A stretch of 64,000 nucleotides of DNA from Methanoregula sp. (GTDB lineage: Archaea; Halobacteriota; Methanomicrobia; Methanomicrobiales; Methanospirillaceae), in contig JBAZQB010000002.1 in assembly GCA_041645435.1 (NCBI GenBank), positions 124,001-188,000 of the forward strand, read 5' to 3'. Shown here one piece after another: positions 36,926 through 46,377 of this stretch. Position numbers and translations under genes: made by a program. Every line of letters begins with the position of its first letter. Positions within the stretch are counted from its first letter, which is position 1. A model generated the notes under the pieces. That model searched no databases. It was given only the letters and a program-made list of their open reading frames with translations, and was not told the DNA's origin.

Positions 36926-37510
36926 TTAGCTGGCCGGTACTTCCGGCAGATCCCATGCGGGGATCAGTCCGCCCGGCAGGACATCGTAATACTTCCACTC
37001 GCCATGTCCCGAGTACGCCAGCAGGATCTTCCGGAACTGGCGGTTTGTCCCCATCTCGCGGAGATGCTGGATCTTCTTCCCATACTGCTCCGTCAGGGTC
37101 CTGGCATTCATGACCGGCGCCCGGCAGTGGATGACCTGCACGAGCAGCGCGGTATCCTGCCGGATTGCAAGGATATCGACCGGGATGCGGGAACTGCTGA
37201 TCCGCGCCGGCTGGTAGTGCCATTCTTCAAAGAGTCGCATTGCCCGGTGCACGATGCCGCTTGACCGGAGATACGCGTTGACTGCTGCTGAAGTATCGCC
37301 TCCCTCTTCATAGATAATGATGGTTGTTTCACCCGCGGGCAGGGTCTTGCCTGCTTCAGCACGGGGGGTATTCCGGATACGTGAAGGGGCACCGGATAGC
37401 ATGTGATCTGTTTCGCTCTTCTCTCCTGAAGCGGCGGCCTCGGCCTCGCTTCCTGCCGGGATCTCCTTTGAGGACTTCACGGTCTTGATCATGTTCCTGG
37501 TTGTTGTCAT
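36926..37510 (-). CDS. Possible PD-(D/E)XK-like (Holliday junction resolvase/restriction-like) protein
   Basis: 194 residues from ATG 37510; the first 60 are low-complexity and charged. The rest reads RISSSRIPVDILAIRQDTALLVQVIHCRAP, an arrangement like D-(8-12)-(E/Q)-x-K of archaeal resolvases and endonuclease-like proteins, here with Gln-Val-Ile in place of E-x-K, then a helix (MNARTLTEQYGKKIQHLREM) and strand KILLAYSG. The fold guess is weak and the active site may be altered. Followed by a long T-rich tract. Confidence 0.5.
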   Translation of the reverse strand: MTTTRNMIKTVKSSKEIPAGSEAEAAASGEKSETDHMLSGAPSRIRNTPRAEAGKTLPAGETTIIIYEEGGDTSAAVNAYLRSSGIVHRAMRLFEEWHYQPARISSSRIPVDILAIRQDTALLVQVIHCRAPVMNARTLTEQYGKKIQHLREMGTNRQFRKILLAYSGHGEWKYYDVLPGGLIPAWDLPEVPAS

Positions 37511-38396
37511 GGTTGGTCTGTTTTCCTGGATGGGCGGGGGAAATGCAGCGGGCATTTTATGAGCGTGCGGGATTGTCCATCGGTTGTTCGTACACGCTTG
37601 TTCAGAAACGCGGTACCCGCGAACCAAGATCTGCCTGGTCCGCGATGGGATTGGTGGTAACGCTGGTTTTTTGTCGGGAGCGGTGGCTCGAGGGGAATTG
37701 TTCCAGAGCATTCTTCCGGGATTATTTTCCCGGCCGGGAAACCCGTTGCCACGTGTTCCGTCTAAAGAATCAGCGTCGGCCGATGTATCCCAAAGGGAGC
37801 GTAATGAATGCCGGCCGGTACCGGGATTTGTGTGTACTGAGTGATCTTAGTATAGTGTATACGTACCGGGATTGTTGGCACACCGGTTTTTCCTGCGACC
37901 CGGGACGTTCCGTTCGGTACGGATCCGCTCAGCTTCCGGGCGGGCTTTTGTGCGTACCCGGGCTGCTGGATCTTCGTCGTGTTTTGGGTGCAGGCTGTGT
38001 GTGGCATTGTCGTTATCCAATCAAGGAAATAATCACATATATAGTAATGGGTGGATACGGTAATTTTCGCAGTTATCCGGCTGTTTTGCGGGAAACGGGG
38101 TTCATTTTGGGGGCGGATTCATATAACCATCTGGTTAGCTTTATTGAGAGGGTGGGGGCGCGGCAATGGGGATTGGAACGGATGGTTTTGCGGGGCCGGA
38201 TTCGGGAGATGGGGAGGGAGGTGCGGCAAAAATGTGAAGCGACCATAAGACACCTATATCTCTTCTATCTCTCAGTATAATCGAACCGCAACACATAATG
38301 TTACAGCCCTTATAGATCTCATACGCTAGCGAGTATAATCCAGCATACTATGACATGTGAGAGTGAACGAGTAACACGAAAAAAGCGGATCGATCC
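37511..38396. other. Spacer of about 890 bp without a convincing gene
   Basis: Long frames exist on both strands, but their products look random (many Cys, Arg and Trp, no domain pattern) and none has a clear ribosome binding site. TATA-like words occur near 37852 and 38036-38046 (CACATATATAGTAA). The GC-rich stretch 37900-38240 could be eroded coding sequence from the lost part of a restriction locus. Confidence 0.4.
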
Positions 38397-38567
38397 TTTC
38401 CTCCCCTTGCCGAGCAACACGAGATAGTCCGGCGTGTCGGGTTGCTCTTTGAGCGTGCGGGTGCGATTGATCGGGAAGTTGTGGCGGCGGGCCGGCGATG
38501 CGAGCGGCTGACGCAGGCGGTTTTGGGGAAAGCATTTAGAGGGGAATTAGTAAGCAAAGAGCGTTGA
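38397..38567 (+). pseudogene. hsdS 3' remnant, copy 1
   Basis: In-frame 56 codons reading PPLAEQHEIVRRVGLLFERA ... CERLTQAVLGKAFRGELV and a stop. This is the conserved C-terminal end of type I restriction specificity subunits. The frame is closed by a stop at 38364 and nothing upstream resembles the target-recognition domains, so only the tail remains. It is about 85% identical to 39995-40150. Confidence 0.8.
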
Positions 38568-38574
38568 CGATCAT

Positions 38575-39978
38575 ATGACTAATATGAATTTTCACGATCA
38601 AATTCTGTCTTTGGTTGAAGTTATTGAAAGTACATTAAAATCTGAGATCAAAAAAGGAACACTACAAGTTGCTATTTCGTTATTCGACAGATGGGAAGTA
38701 GCATCTTTAGATTACAAAGACACTGGGTTTCATCTCTCTATGCGAGGTACTCAAATCAAAAAACCGTTCACAATAAATACCTCGATTAAAATAGCGGAAA
38801 TCGTTCATAAGAGTCCAGAGTATTGCAATTTAATTGAGTTTTTAAAAACCAATACTCATATTGAAGAAAATCCGGTTAATCTTGTGAATTATTTCATCAT
38901 CCAAACAATTGAAAAATATTTTGAGAACACAGCCAGATTTTTTGAGAATCCGAATTTTTTCAAATCAGAAACCGACAGATTTGTCGAGGCTCTTGTGGCC
39001 GATTTGAAAAATGAATCAAACAAGACCAGGATGATTGTAGAATTTTATGGAATTATTCTCCACGAAGACGAAATTAAATTATCTCCAGAAATTATCTTAA
39101 GAAAGCCAATACCAGAAGATTTTAACACCGAAACTATCAGTTATACTTTTTTTAATCAAACGGATTTTCCTGAACCAACAGCTTTTTTGGATATTTCGCT
39201 TCAAGCTAAATGCCGGCAGGATCTGTATAATGAAATAACAAAAACAATTGCGGTTTTGCAATTATTCAGACCTATGAGCATAAACTGGCATATTTATCAG
39301 ATTCATTCCGAATCGTTTAACCCCTGTTTTGAAAGAAAAGATCCTCCTATTGAAAAACATCTGGTCTTTGAAAATTATATTTTAGAGAAGGAGGAAGTGG
39401 ATGATCTTAAGGATTTTTGGAAAATGGTCTATCCAATATTACCCCAAAATCTCAATTCTTCTGAAGAAAATAATTTTACATTTATCTCAAATGCATACAG
39501 ATTTTATTCAGATTCGATATCACAGAACGGAATGTTCGAAAGAAAAATTGCAAGTGCAGTAATTGGTTTAGATAGCATTTTTCTAAAAACAATAAATGAG
39601 GATAAGAAATCAAAACAATTGACACTAAGGATTTCAAAATTGCTTAAAAATGAAAACTTCGCTCCAACTACGATTAAAGATGTAATTGGTGATGCTTATT
39701 TTTGCAGATCAAAATATTTACACGGAGAACTTCTTTCTAACAATGATAAGGAAAGGATTGCGAAAAAATATGGAGGCAACGTCAATAATCTTCTAAAAAC
39801 GATTCTTGAATTTTTACGAATATCTATTGTAATTTTATTTCATTTCCAGTCCGGAAACAAAGAAAAATTTTTAGACATGATTGATATGTTTTTAAAGGAC
39901 GAAAATGGCAGTCAGCGGTTGATCGAATTTCTCAAACATGTGAACGTTGTGTCAATGAGAGACAAGAAAATTTCATGA
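38575..39978 (+). CDS. ApeA-like HEPN domain protein (probable defence RNase)
   Basis: 467 residues, AT-rich. The N-terminal 300 residues are unrecognised. The C-terminal part has the ApeA-like HEPN pattern: MFERKIASAVIGLDSIFL, LRISKLL, DVIGDAYFCRSKYLHGELL, with the R-x4-H motif as Arg378 and His383, then long hydrophobic helices. HEPN proteins of this type are RNases that cause growth arrest in phage defence. It sits exactly between two hsdS remnants and next to hamAB. Start ATG 38575; ATG 38584 is possible. Confidence 0.7.
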   Translation: MTNMNFHDQILSLVEVIESTLKSEIKKGTLQVAISLFDRWEVASLDYKDTGFHLSMRGTQIKKPFTINTSIKIAEIVHKSPEYCNLIEFLKTNTHIEENPVNLVNYFIIQTIEKYFENTARFFENPNFFKSETDRFVEALVADLKNESNKTRMIVEFYGIILHEDEIKLSPEIILRKPIPEDFNTETISYTFFNQTDFPEPTAFLDISLQAKCRQDLYNEITKTIAVLQLFRPMSINWHIYQIHSESFNPCFERKDPPIEKHLVFENYILEKEEVDDLKDFWKMVYPILPQNLNSSEENNFTFISNAYRFYSDSISQNGMFERKIASAVIGLDSIFLKTINEDKKSKQLTLRISKLLKNENFAPTTIKDVIGDAYFCRSKYLHGELLSNNDKERIAKKYGGNVNNLLKTILEFLRISIVILFHFQSGNKEKFLDMIDMFLKDENGSQRLIEFLKHVNVVSMRDKKIS

Positions 39979-39994
39979 TGAATAACTATCTTCT

Positions 39995-40150
39995 CCGCCC
40001 CCCCTTGCCGAACAGCACGAGATCATCCGGCGTGTCGGTTTGCTGTTTGAGCGTGCGGATGCGTCCGATCAAGAAGTTGCTGCGGCGAGCCGGCGATGTG
40101 AGCGGTTGACGCAGGCGGTGCTGGGGAAAGCATTTGTGGGGAGATTATAA
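39995..40150 (+). pseudogene. hsdS 3' remnant, copy 2
   Basis: Reads PPPLAEQHEIIRRVGLLFERADA ... CERLTQAVLGKAF and a stop, the same C-terminal piece as copy 1 in the same orientation. An in-frame stop lies 10 bases upstream. GC-rich between two AT-rich genes, so it stems from the host-like locus while the neighbours are foreign. Confidence 0.8.
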
Positions 40151-40235
40151 TCGAAATAAATGCGAAAAGTAAAAATTTGATAATTTGGCCATTTTTTCTA
40201 AATTCTATCGTAATTCTCGAAGATTAACAGAAAAT

Positions 40236-41093
40236 ATGAAATACTATTCGACATCATTTTTTTTAACGTGTAATAATATGAGTTTAAAAAAATTTATCCG
40301 AATAACTCGAAGACAATTTCAAAATAATAAAAAACACATGCGATTCGTCTATATCTCAGAAATTAGCCGTAACTCAGACGAACACAACATTGACAAATAT
40401 ATTGCAGAAAAAGTACCGTTTTTTTATCGAGAGGCAAAACGGATCTCTGATAGTTTCCAAGACGAATTTTTCTTGAGAGCAATTTATGACTCACTTTGCA
40501 GGCTTCCCGATAGTTCTAGTTTTCAAGAATCCCATTTTGGTGAAATAATTTCTGGATTATTTGCCGAAGATGTCATCGGTTTGAAAAAAATTTATAGCAA
40601 ACTATCCTTACTAACCGCAGAGAATGCAAATGCGTATAAAATGGATCTGGTTCTTTATAATCCGAAGTCAGATCCAGTCGAATTATTTTTTTGTGAAGTA
40701 AAGTGCAGTATGAAGAGTTCCCCTGACCTTAATCCTGTGAAGCATGATGAATCGATCTACCCGGATATGTTCAATTCGATGAATGCTTATGAAAAAGAGG
40801 ATTTTGATTTTGACTTTGCAGCTGCAAAAGATCATATTGACAAATTACCCCTCGATGAGCAACAAAAATTAAAAGATGCATTCTTACCATATTCTGATAA
40901 AAAAATTATAAAATTTTTAGGTTTTGCAGTAATAGATTCCTCAACTTACAATTCTGAAGAGGTATCTGTTTTAGCCACTCGAAAAAATAAGAAGGAATTT
41001 GATATTGACGTAATTTGTTTAGATGAACTACCTCATATCGTTCAAAGTGTCTATTCAAAATTAGTAACGCTGAGGGATCAATGTACACCATAG
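40236..41093 (+). CDS. hamA: Hachiman nuclease subunit HamA (DUF1837)
   Basis: About 285 residues. DUF1837 pattern with a PD-(D/E)XK active site: Glu103 (HFGE), Asp137 (YKMDLVLYN) and Glu154-x-Lys156 (FFCEVKC), numbered from ATG 40236. In Hachiman, HamA is the DNase held in check by HamB. The gene overlaps hamB by 13 bases. The start is unsure: TTG 40185, ATG 40278 and ATG 40338 are alternatives and none has a ribosome binding site. Confidence 0.8.
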   Translation: MKYYSTSFFLTCNNMSLKKFIRITRRQFQNNKKHMRFVYISEISRNSDEHNIDKYIAEKVPFFYREAKRISDSFQDEFFLRAIYDSLCRLPDSSSFQESHFGEIISGLFAEDVIGLKKIYSKLSLLTAENANAYKMDLVLYNPKSDPVELFFCEVKCSMKSSPDLNPVKHDESIYPDMFNSMNAYEKEDFDFDFAAAKDHIDKLPLDEQQKLKDAFLPYSDKKIIKFLGFAVIDSSTYNSEEVSVLATRKNKKEFDIDVICLDELPHIVQSVYSKLVTLRDQCTP

Positions 41094-44071
41094 AAGAAAT
41101 CAGGCCGATTCTTTCAAAACCCGATTTTATTACAGATCGAAACTGGGTTCAGAATGCCTTAATATTTCAAAGATTGGGCCATGAGTTTGCTGAAGAGCAA
41201 AATTGCATTTCTCGAATGAGCCATTTTGTAAATTGTATTCTCGCATCAGCTTCTTCTTGGGATAGAGACAAAGGTTATGAAATAATTCAAGTAGCAGCAG
41301 AAATTGCTGAACTTATCTCAATACGACCTGAATTATCTGAAGGTTTTCGAAAAAAAATGCGGATTCGTTCCGCATTCTTATACGAACTTTCAAATTTTCC
41401 CTCTCTTGCAACGAGTATATTAAAAGTGCATGATATAGATGGGATTGCATATCCCATTTTCAACAGAAGTGGAATATATGGAAAATTGGGAATGAATGGG
41501 AGTACGCAAAAAATATCATCAGCATTAGAATCCCAAGATCTATCTGAACTAAGTGCCGTCGATATTTTAGTGCGATTGGATTGTATTAATTTATTAAAAT
41601 TTGAGCAAGGTCTCATAAGCAAACCAGTAAAATGGAATTCGGGCGAGTTGAAAGAATTTCTAAAACAGATCACGATTGGATTGAATTCATCAGAGATAGA
41701 CATTTTCAATAAAATTCTATCAAAACGAATTGAACAGTCAACTCGAAATAATGTTGATGAGAAAATTTTCGAAAATTTAACAAAAATCCATTTTCCAAGT
41801 GAATTGTGGCAAAATCAAATCGACGCAATCCAATCGGGATTAATTAACGAAAAATATGATAGTTGGGGATTTGCCGCTCCAACAGGTACTGGAAAAACAT
41901 TCTTAACCAGATTATTGATTTTAAAAACTCTGTTGGATAACCCTCATAATAAAATTTTGTATATCGTTCCGAGTAAAGCGTTAGTTCACGAAGTGTGGTC
42001 AAATCTTAATTCTGCATTTGAGGAATTGGGATACAAAGCAATTCAGGTTACACCCCAATTAACTGAATTAGGTGATGATGAAAAAACAAAATTATTTGAT
42101 TGTTCAATTGCTGTTTTAACTCCAGAAAAAGCGGATTTACTTTTAAGATTAAATAAGGAATTCAATACATCCGTATCATTGATAATTGTTGATGAAGCGC
42201 ATCATTTAGAATCAGACACCAGGGGCATTCTTTTAGAATTGTATTTATGGCGAATAAAAAAAATGTTCAAAAATCAAAATCGGGTGATATTTCTCTCAGC
42301 TGTCACTCCCAACATTCTAGAATTAGCATCCTGGATGGGAAATAATCCGAATGGTTTGGTAGTAGACAAACGATCAACACGGATGCGATCTGGAATTTTT
42401 AGAATTAAAAAAGATGGAAAAACTAAGAAAGGTGTGATCGATTATTTTAATGGGACTTCTATCGAAGTGGTTGATTCAGATCTAGAAGAGACAAAAGGAA
42501 GACAATTGATTCAGTTAGCTGAAAAAATATCTTTTGCCGGGCCAGTATTGATAGTTGCTAAAGGTAAGCGCGAAACGGAAAAATTAGCAAAATTGATGAA
42601 AGATTGGCTTGAAGAGAATCAAAAATTAAAGGAATTAACTGAAGATCAAATTAATTCAGAAATTATTCAAAGATTAGATTCTCGATTAGAACGAGAAATG
42701 TATGAAGCCGTAGAAATGCGAAATCTAATAAAAAATCGCATAGCATATCACCATGCCGGATTACCCCCACGTATCAGAGAATCTGTGGAAAAAGCAATAA
42801 GGGAAAATTTGGTCGATTACGTATTTGCCACAACAACTCTTGCGGAAGGTGTGAATTTTCCTTTTTCGTCAGTGATAATACAATCATTGTCTCTTCGTGA
42901 GGCGCCGGAGAAAGGGCAACCTGCAAGGTATCATATAATATCCCCTAGAACTTTTTGGAATATTGCAGGTCGAGCAGGAAGACCCGGCTCAGATCAAGAG
43001 GGCCAAGTAATTTTATTCGAACCTAGCTTAGGAATCGAAGTCCTTGAAGAAATAATTAAACCATACCTCAATCCATCATTGAATCGTGTGGAATCTGTAA
43101 AAAGTGCCTTAGCTGGAAGTATCAAAGAGATCATTGATGGAATTAAAACAAAGAATTTCGATCTTGCAGATATTAATAATGTAAAAATCGCACCAAATGT
43201 TTCAAAACGGGTCAAAGGTACAATAAATCTATTGAGGGTTGGATTGGTTCATGCAAAAGCTTCACAACTAATCACTAACCCTGAAGAAATACTTGAAGGC
43301 ACTTTTGCTCAATACAACCTCAACGATGAAGAGAGAAATTTTTCATCCAAATTAGTTAAAAGACAGTTCGAAATTGTTGATGAATTCCTAAAAAACTCTG
43401 ATGACATTTCGATTGATCTCATCGCAGAATTGGGACTTTCAATTGAAACATTAATGGAAATTCAAGAATATGTTAAAAAATTAGAGGATTGGCAAATCAC
43501 CAATATTTCAAAAATATATCGACATGGACAAATTGATTTTGGTTTTGCACAGTTTTACGTAGGACCTGTGGCATCTCGAATGGCAGAACTGGAAGGACCT
43601 AAACTTGGGGGATTTTTAACAGATGTTATTATGTCTTGGTTGCAGGGACTTCCCTTATTAACCGTTAAACTTCGCGCAAAATGGAAGGAATCACCGGAAG
43701 AATTAATTGCTGTAATTTACTCCCGTATTCAATATTTATTACCATGGGGCCTGTATGCAATGCATAGAATTGTACAGGCAGAAGCTAAAAAGAGATCAAT
43801 TGTTTATAGCGACGAAATTTTAAAAATCGCATATTTAGTTGACGCTGGGGTTCCAAGCTTCGACGCACTACAATTAGTAAATCAGGATTTTGAGCGTGTT
43901 GATGCAACCCGCATTGCAAATTATTATCGAAAGTACCGTAAAGACACAACCATTATCGAATGGGTAAATGCTCAACCAATCAATACAATTATTGGATGTG
44001 TTAAAGGTCACGACAATAGAAGATTAGACAGTGATTTATTCAATCTACTTACAAAATTAAAAACTCAATAA
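41081..44071 (+). CDS. hamB: Hachiman helicase subunit HamB
   Basis: 996 residues, SF2 Ski2-like. Helical N terminus (about 250 residues), Walker A AAPTGTGKTFLTR (about 265), DEAH box IIVDEAHHLES (about 370), motif III SAVTPN, motif V FATTTLAEGVNFPF and motif VI FWNIAGRAGRPGSDQEG, then a long helical C terminus. Partner of HamA; the helicase is thought to sense damaged or invading DNA. Strongly AT-rich like hamA and the HEPN gene, unlike the flanks. Confidence 0.85.
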   Translation: MYTIEEIRPILSKPDFITDRNWVQNALIFQRLGHEFAEEQNCISRMSHFVNCILASASSWDRDKGYEIIQVAAEIAELISIRPELSEGFRKKMRIRSAFLYELSNFPSLATSILKVHDIDGIAYPIFNRSGIYGKLGMNGSTQKISSALESQDLSELSAVDILVRLDCINLLKFEQGLISKPVKWNSGELKEFLKQITIGLNSSEIDIFNKILSKRIEQSTRNNVDEKIFENLTKIHFPSELWQNQIDAIQSGLINEKYDSWGFAAPTGTGKTFLTRLLILKTLLDNPHNKILYIVPSKALVHEVWSNLNSAFEELGYKAIQVTPQLTELGDDEKTKLFDCSIAVLTPEKADLLLRLNKEFNTSVSLIIVDEAHHLESDTRGILLELYLWRIKKMFKNQNRVIFLSAVTPNILELASWMGNNPNGLVVDKRSTRMRSGIFRIKKDGKTKKGVIDYFNGTSIEVVDSDLEETKGRQLIQLAEKISFAGPVLIVAKGKRETEKLAKLMKDWLEENQKLKELTEDQINSEIIQRLDSRLEREMYEAVEMRNLIKNRIAYHHAGLPPRIRESVEKAIRENLVDYVFATTTLAEGVNFPFSSVIIQSLSLREAPEKGQPARYHIISPRTFWNIAGRAGRPGSDQEGQVILFEPSLGIEVLEEIIKPYLNPSLNRVESVKSALAGSIKEIIDGIKTKNFDLADINNVKIAPNVSKRVKGTINLLRVGLVHAKASQLITNPEEILEGTFAQYNLNDEERNFSSKLVKRQFEIVDEFLKNSDDISIDLIAELGLSIETLMEIQEYVKKLEDWQITNISKIYRHGQIDFGFAQFYVGPVASRMAELEGPKLGGFLTDVIMSWLQGLPLLTVKLRAKWKESPEELIAVIYSRIQYLLPWGLYAMHRIVQAEAKKRSIVYSDEILKIAYLVDAGVPSFDALQLVNQDFERVDATRIANYYRKYRKDTTIIEWVNAQPINTIIGCVKGHDNRRLDSDLFNLLTKLKTQ

Positions 44072-44078
44072 TTTTTTT

Positions 44079-44513
44079 TTAAATATGCACAATCTCCAGT
44101 CCCGGCACCTTCTCCTTCAGATATTCCCCCAGCAACCGCCGGTGACACTGCTCGGCCGTCGGCTCGCTGCACAGTAAACACCCGTTCTCCAGAATTTTCG
44201 TGTCAATCTTGCCGATGACATTCCTCTTTGCGAGCATCTCTTTGTATGCGGCCTCATATTCCGGCCACAAAATCTCGCCTTTCTGCCACTTCTTCAGCAA
44301 CGATTCTTCCGGTGCGGCCTGGATGAAATAAAAATAATCAATCCCCGCAATGGCTTTCAGGAAATAGTCCAGATCGTTGCCCTTAGAAAAACCGGCAAGC
44401 TGCGAGTGGTTGTTCAGCCGGATGTCGATAAGAGTTTTCACGTTGTTTTTAATCAACAGGCCAAAAAAGGTCTTTGCATCCTTCTTGGTAAACCCGATAG
44501 TAAAAAGTTTCAT
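44079..44513 (-). CDS. DUF488 protein (short)
   Basis: 144 residues. LFTIGFTKKDAKTFFGLL and TLIDIRLNNHSQLAGFSKGNDLDYF are the DUF488 N-terminal motifs; CLLCSEPTAEQCHRRLLGEYL is the conserved Cys-His end. Fold and activity unknown. Convergent with hamB, 7 bases apart, and tail to head with a longer DUF488 gene. Start ATG 44513. Confidence 0.85.
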   Translation of the reverse strand: MKLFTIGFTKKDAKTFFGLLIKNNVKTLIDIRLNNHSQLAGFSKGNDLDYFLKAIAGIDYFYFIQAAPEESLLKKWQKGEILWPEYEAAYKEMLAKRNVIGKIDTKILENGCLLCSEPTAEQCHRRLLGEYLKEKVPGLEIVHI

Positions 44514-44526
44514 CAAAAGCCTCGAT

Positions 44527-45339
44527 TCAGAATAAACTCTTCTGGATCAGTTTTTTCGTACGTTTACCGGAAAATGAATCTGACATGGGGGACATATCAA
44601 TCACCGGATTGCTGATGTATGTCGGCTCGCTCACAACGGGAGGATCCTGCACCCCGTTTTCGATCTTCTCAACAGAAGGAACCGGCATAACCCCTTTTTC
44701 CGTTATTGCATTCTCCTCAACGGGAGCCATATAATCCTTAGTTTTGTAAGCGATCTTCTTGTTCAGTTTTTCATACATGGTATCTACAGGATTGACCTGT
44801 TCGCTGGAGATGGTGGCCTGCTTATTATCGATAACTGAATTGATCAATTCCTTTTCCAGATCTTCATTCTCCTGCAACTTAATTTCAGGACGTACATGAA
44901 TGACCTTGATCCCTTTTGACTGGAGGACCCGCGAGATCAGGGCAAACCGGTGGCATCTCTCCGGCTCCTTCTCAGCGCACATCAAAGCAATCTTCTTCCC
45001 GGTAGAAATGATGGATAATACTTGGTTGATGCCGTCTTGGAACTGCTCTGTATTCTGGACTTTCAGGTAATTGACGGTACCATCAGGAAAGAGCAGGTTG
45101 GGATTTGAGTACCTGCCACCGATTTTATCCCCCATGTATCGGTAATCGATTTTATTCTTTATCAGGGATTTTTCCAGATTATCCCGGTTGAAATAAAGAT
45201 TATATTTACTATACGGGGAGCTCCGCACGTCAATGATAGTATCTATCCCGGTTTTTTGCAGGAAATAGAGGAATAACTCAATCGGGTAATCTCCGTAGCC
45301 GATGGTGAAACATTTTTTCGGTACGATATCTTGGTTCAT
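44527..45339 (-). CDS. DUF488 protein (long, with C-terminal extension)
   Basis: 270 residues. Residues 1-160 are a DUF488 domain: FTIGYGDYPIELFLYFLQ, DTIIDVRSSPYSKYN, ALMCAEKEPERCHR. The remaining 110 are low-complexity and probably disordered, ending in basic KRTKKLIQKSLF. Eight bases after the next gene upstream on the minus strand, so part of a three-gene unit. Confidence 0.85.
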   Translation of the reverse strand: MNQDIVPKKCFTIGYGDYPIELFLYFLQKTGIDTIIDVRSSPYSKYNLYFNRDNLEKSLIKNKIDYRYMGDKIGGRYSNPNLLFPDGTVNYLKVQNTEQFQDGINQVLSIISTGKKIALMCAEKEPERCHRFALISRVLQSKGIKVIHVRPEIKLQENEDLEKELINSVIDNKQATISSEQVNPVDTMYEKLNKKIAYKTKDYMAPVEENAITEKGVMPVPSVEKIENGVQDPPVVSEPTYISNPVIDMSPMSDSFSGKRTKKLIQKSLF

Positions 45340-45347
45340 AGAGATGA

Positions 45348-46061
45348 TTACCTCAATGTAATTGTCGGTATAATTCCTACGATAAGCCGATAATGGTACA
45401 CCGCATTTCCGATTGGAAATCCTTCTCCCACACCAATGGTAATAAAACAGTCATCGATAATTTTTCCATCCTCATTCTTTGATTGGCTGATCGTATTTTC
45501 ATATCCTTTATCTGTAATTGCTAGATTATATGTCCGTGAATCGTATTCAAATTTTAATCGGTGCTGAGGATTTCCCTTGATTGAAGTTGTATGGACTATC
45601 TCTGTCTTATTAATTGAATGGGTTAATCGAATAAAATTAAGTGACGATTTTAAAGGACTGGCCTGAATTTCTTCTGCGGAATAATGATCTGAATTCTGAT
45701 CATCTTTACCAATAAACAATGTCGTAAAATCATCTATGAGTCCAAAAACCTTCCTTGGGATAAATGGTGGAAGGGGGGTCCAAGGTTTACCATCAATAGA
45801 AATATTTTCAGGTTGGCAATAATCACCGCACGGATCGCCAAAGCTGATCCGCACACAATCTAATAATTGCGGTCCCGATTTTGCCACATTGAGCGCTATA
45901 AAATCTTCTCCAGAAAATGCTGATTGATCCAGACGGGGTTTTCCCCGCCCCAGAATATTTATCGGTCGAATCCATTCTCCAGTGGACAGATCTTTTCCAG
46001 CAATGCAATGACCATCATGCCTGCGTGAATTTGCGAGAATGATAATATTTTTGTGAACCAT
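45348..46061 (-). CDS. Probable dual OB-domain protein paired with DUF488
   Basis: 237 residues. Opens IIILANSRRHDGHCIAGKDLSTGEWIRPI, a phrase I associate with dual OB-fold proteins found beside DUF488 genes; later FGLIDDFTTLFIG and a final strand region (YHYRLIVGIIPTITL). Likely nucleic-acid or nucleotide binding. First gene of the set 46061 to 44079. Its composition is AT-rich but less so than hamB. The family call is moderate. Confidence 0.65.
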   Translation of the reverse strand: MVHKNIIILANSRRHDGHCIAGKDLSTGEWIRPINILGRGKPRLDQSAFSGEDFIALNVAKSGPQLLDCVRISFGDPCGDYCQPENISIDGKPWTPLPPFIPRKVFGLIDDFTTLFIGKDDQNSDHYSAEEIQASPLKSSLNFIRLTHSINKTEIVHTTSIKGNPQHRLKFEYDSRTYNLAITDKGYENTISQSKNEDGKIIDDCFITIGVGEGFPIGNAVYHYRLIVGIIPTITLR

Positions 46062-46377
46062 TGATACCTGCCCCTTGCTGCTATTTAGTGTAAATATATC
46101 TGATGTTTGATTAATTTACGGATTTATAAACAAGCCCAATGTAGTGTGAATTTGAAATGACTTCTGTGTATTCAGATCTCCCGCATTCCTCTTTTCCATT
46201 CAACCGCATCCAATCAACTCCCATCCACACCTAACCGGGCACGCCCGGTCGTCCGCCCCATCCCTCTCCCATCCGGCGTGCGAATATAAGAAAATCTTTG
46301 GCGGATAGGAGCCGGTGGTCAATTGAAAGAATTACTAACCGAACCATACACTGGGTTCCCTTTCAGTTCGCCAATTC
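46062..46377. other. Spacer without gene before repeat array C
   Basis: No frame of interest on either strand. On the minus strand a TATA-like AATATATTTACAC lies near 46091-46103, about 30-40 bases before the dual-OB start, a plausible promoter. A small inverted pair GGGCACGCCC is at 46230. Confidence 0.35.

Noticed and set aside
37501..38280. 259-codon open frame on the plus strand in the spacer before the hsdS remnant
   Set aside because: The product is rich in Cys, Trp and Arg with no domain pattern, no ribosome binding site is present, and it overlaps the start of the more convincing minus-strand gene ending at 36926.
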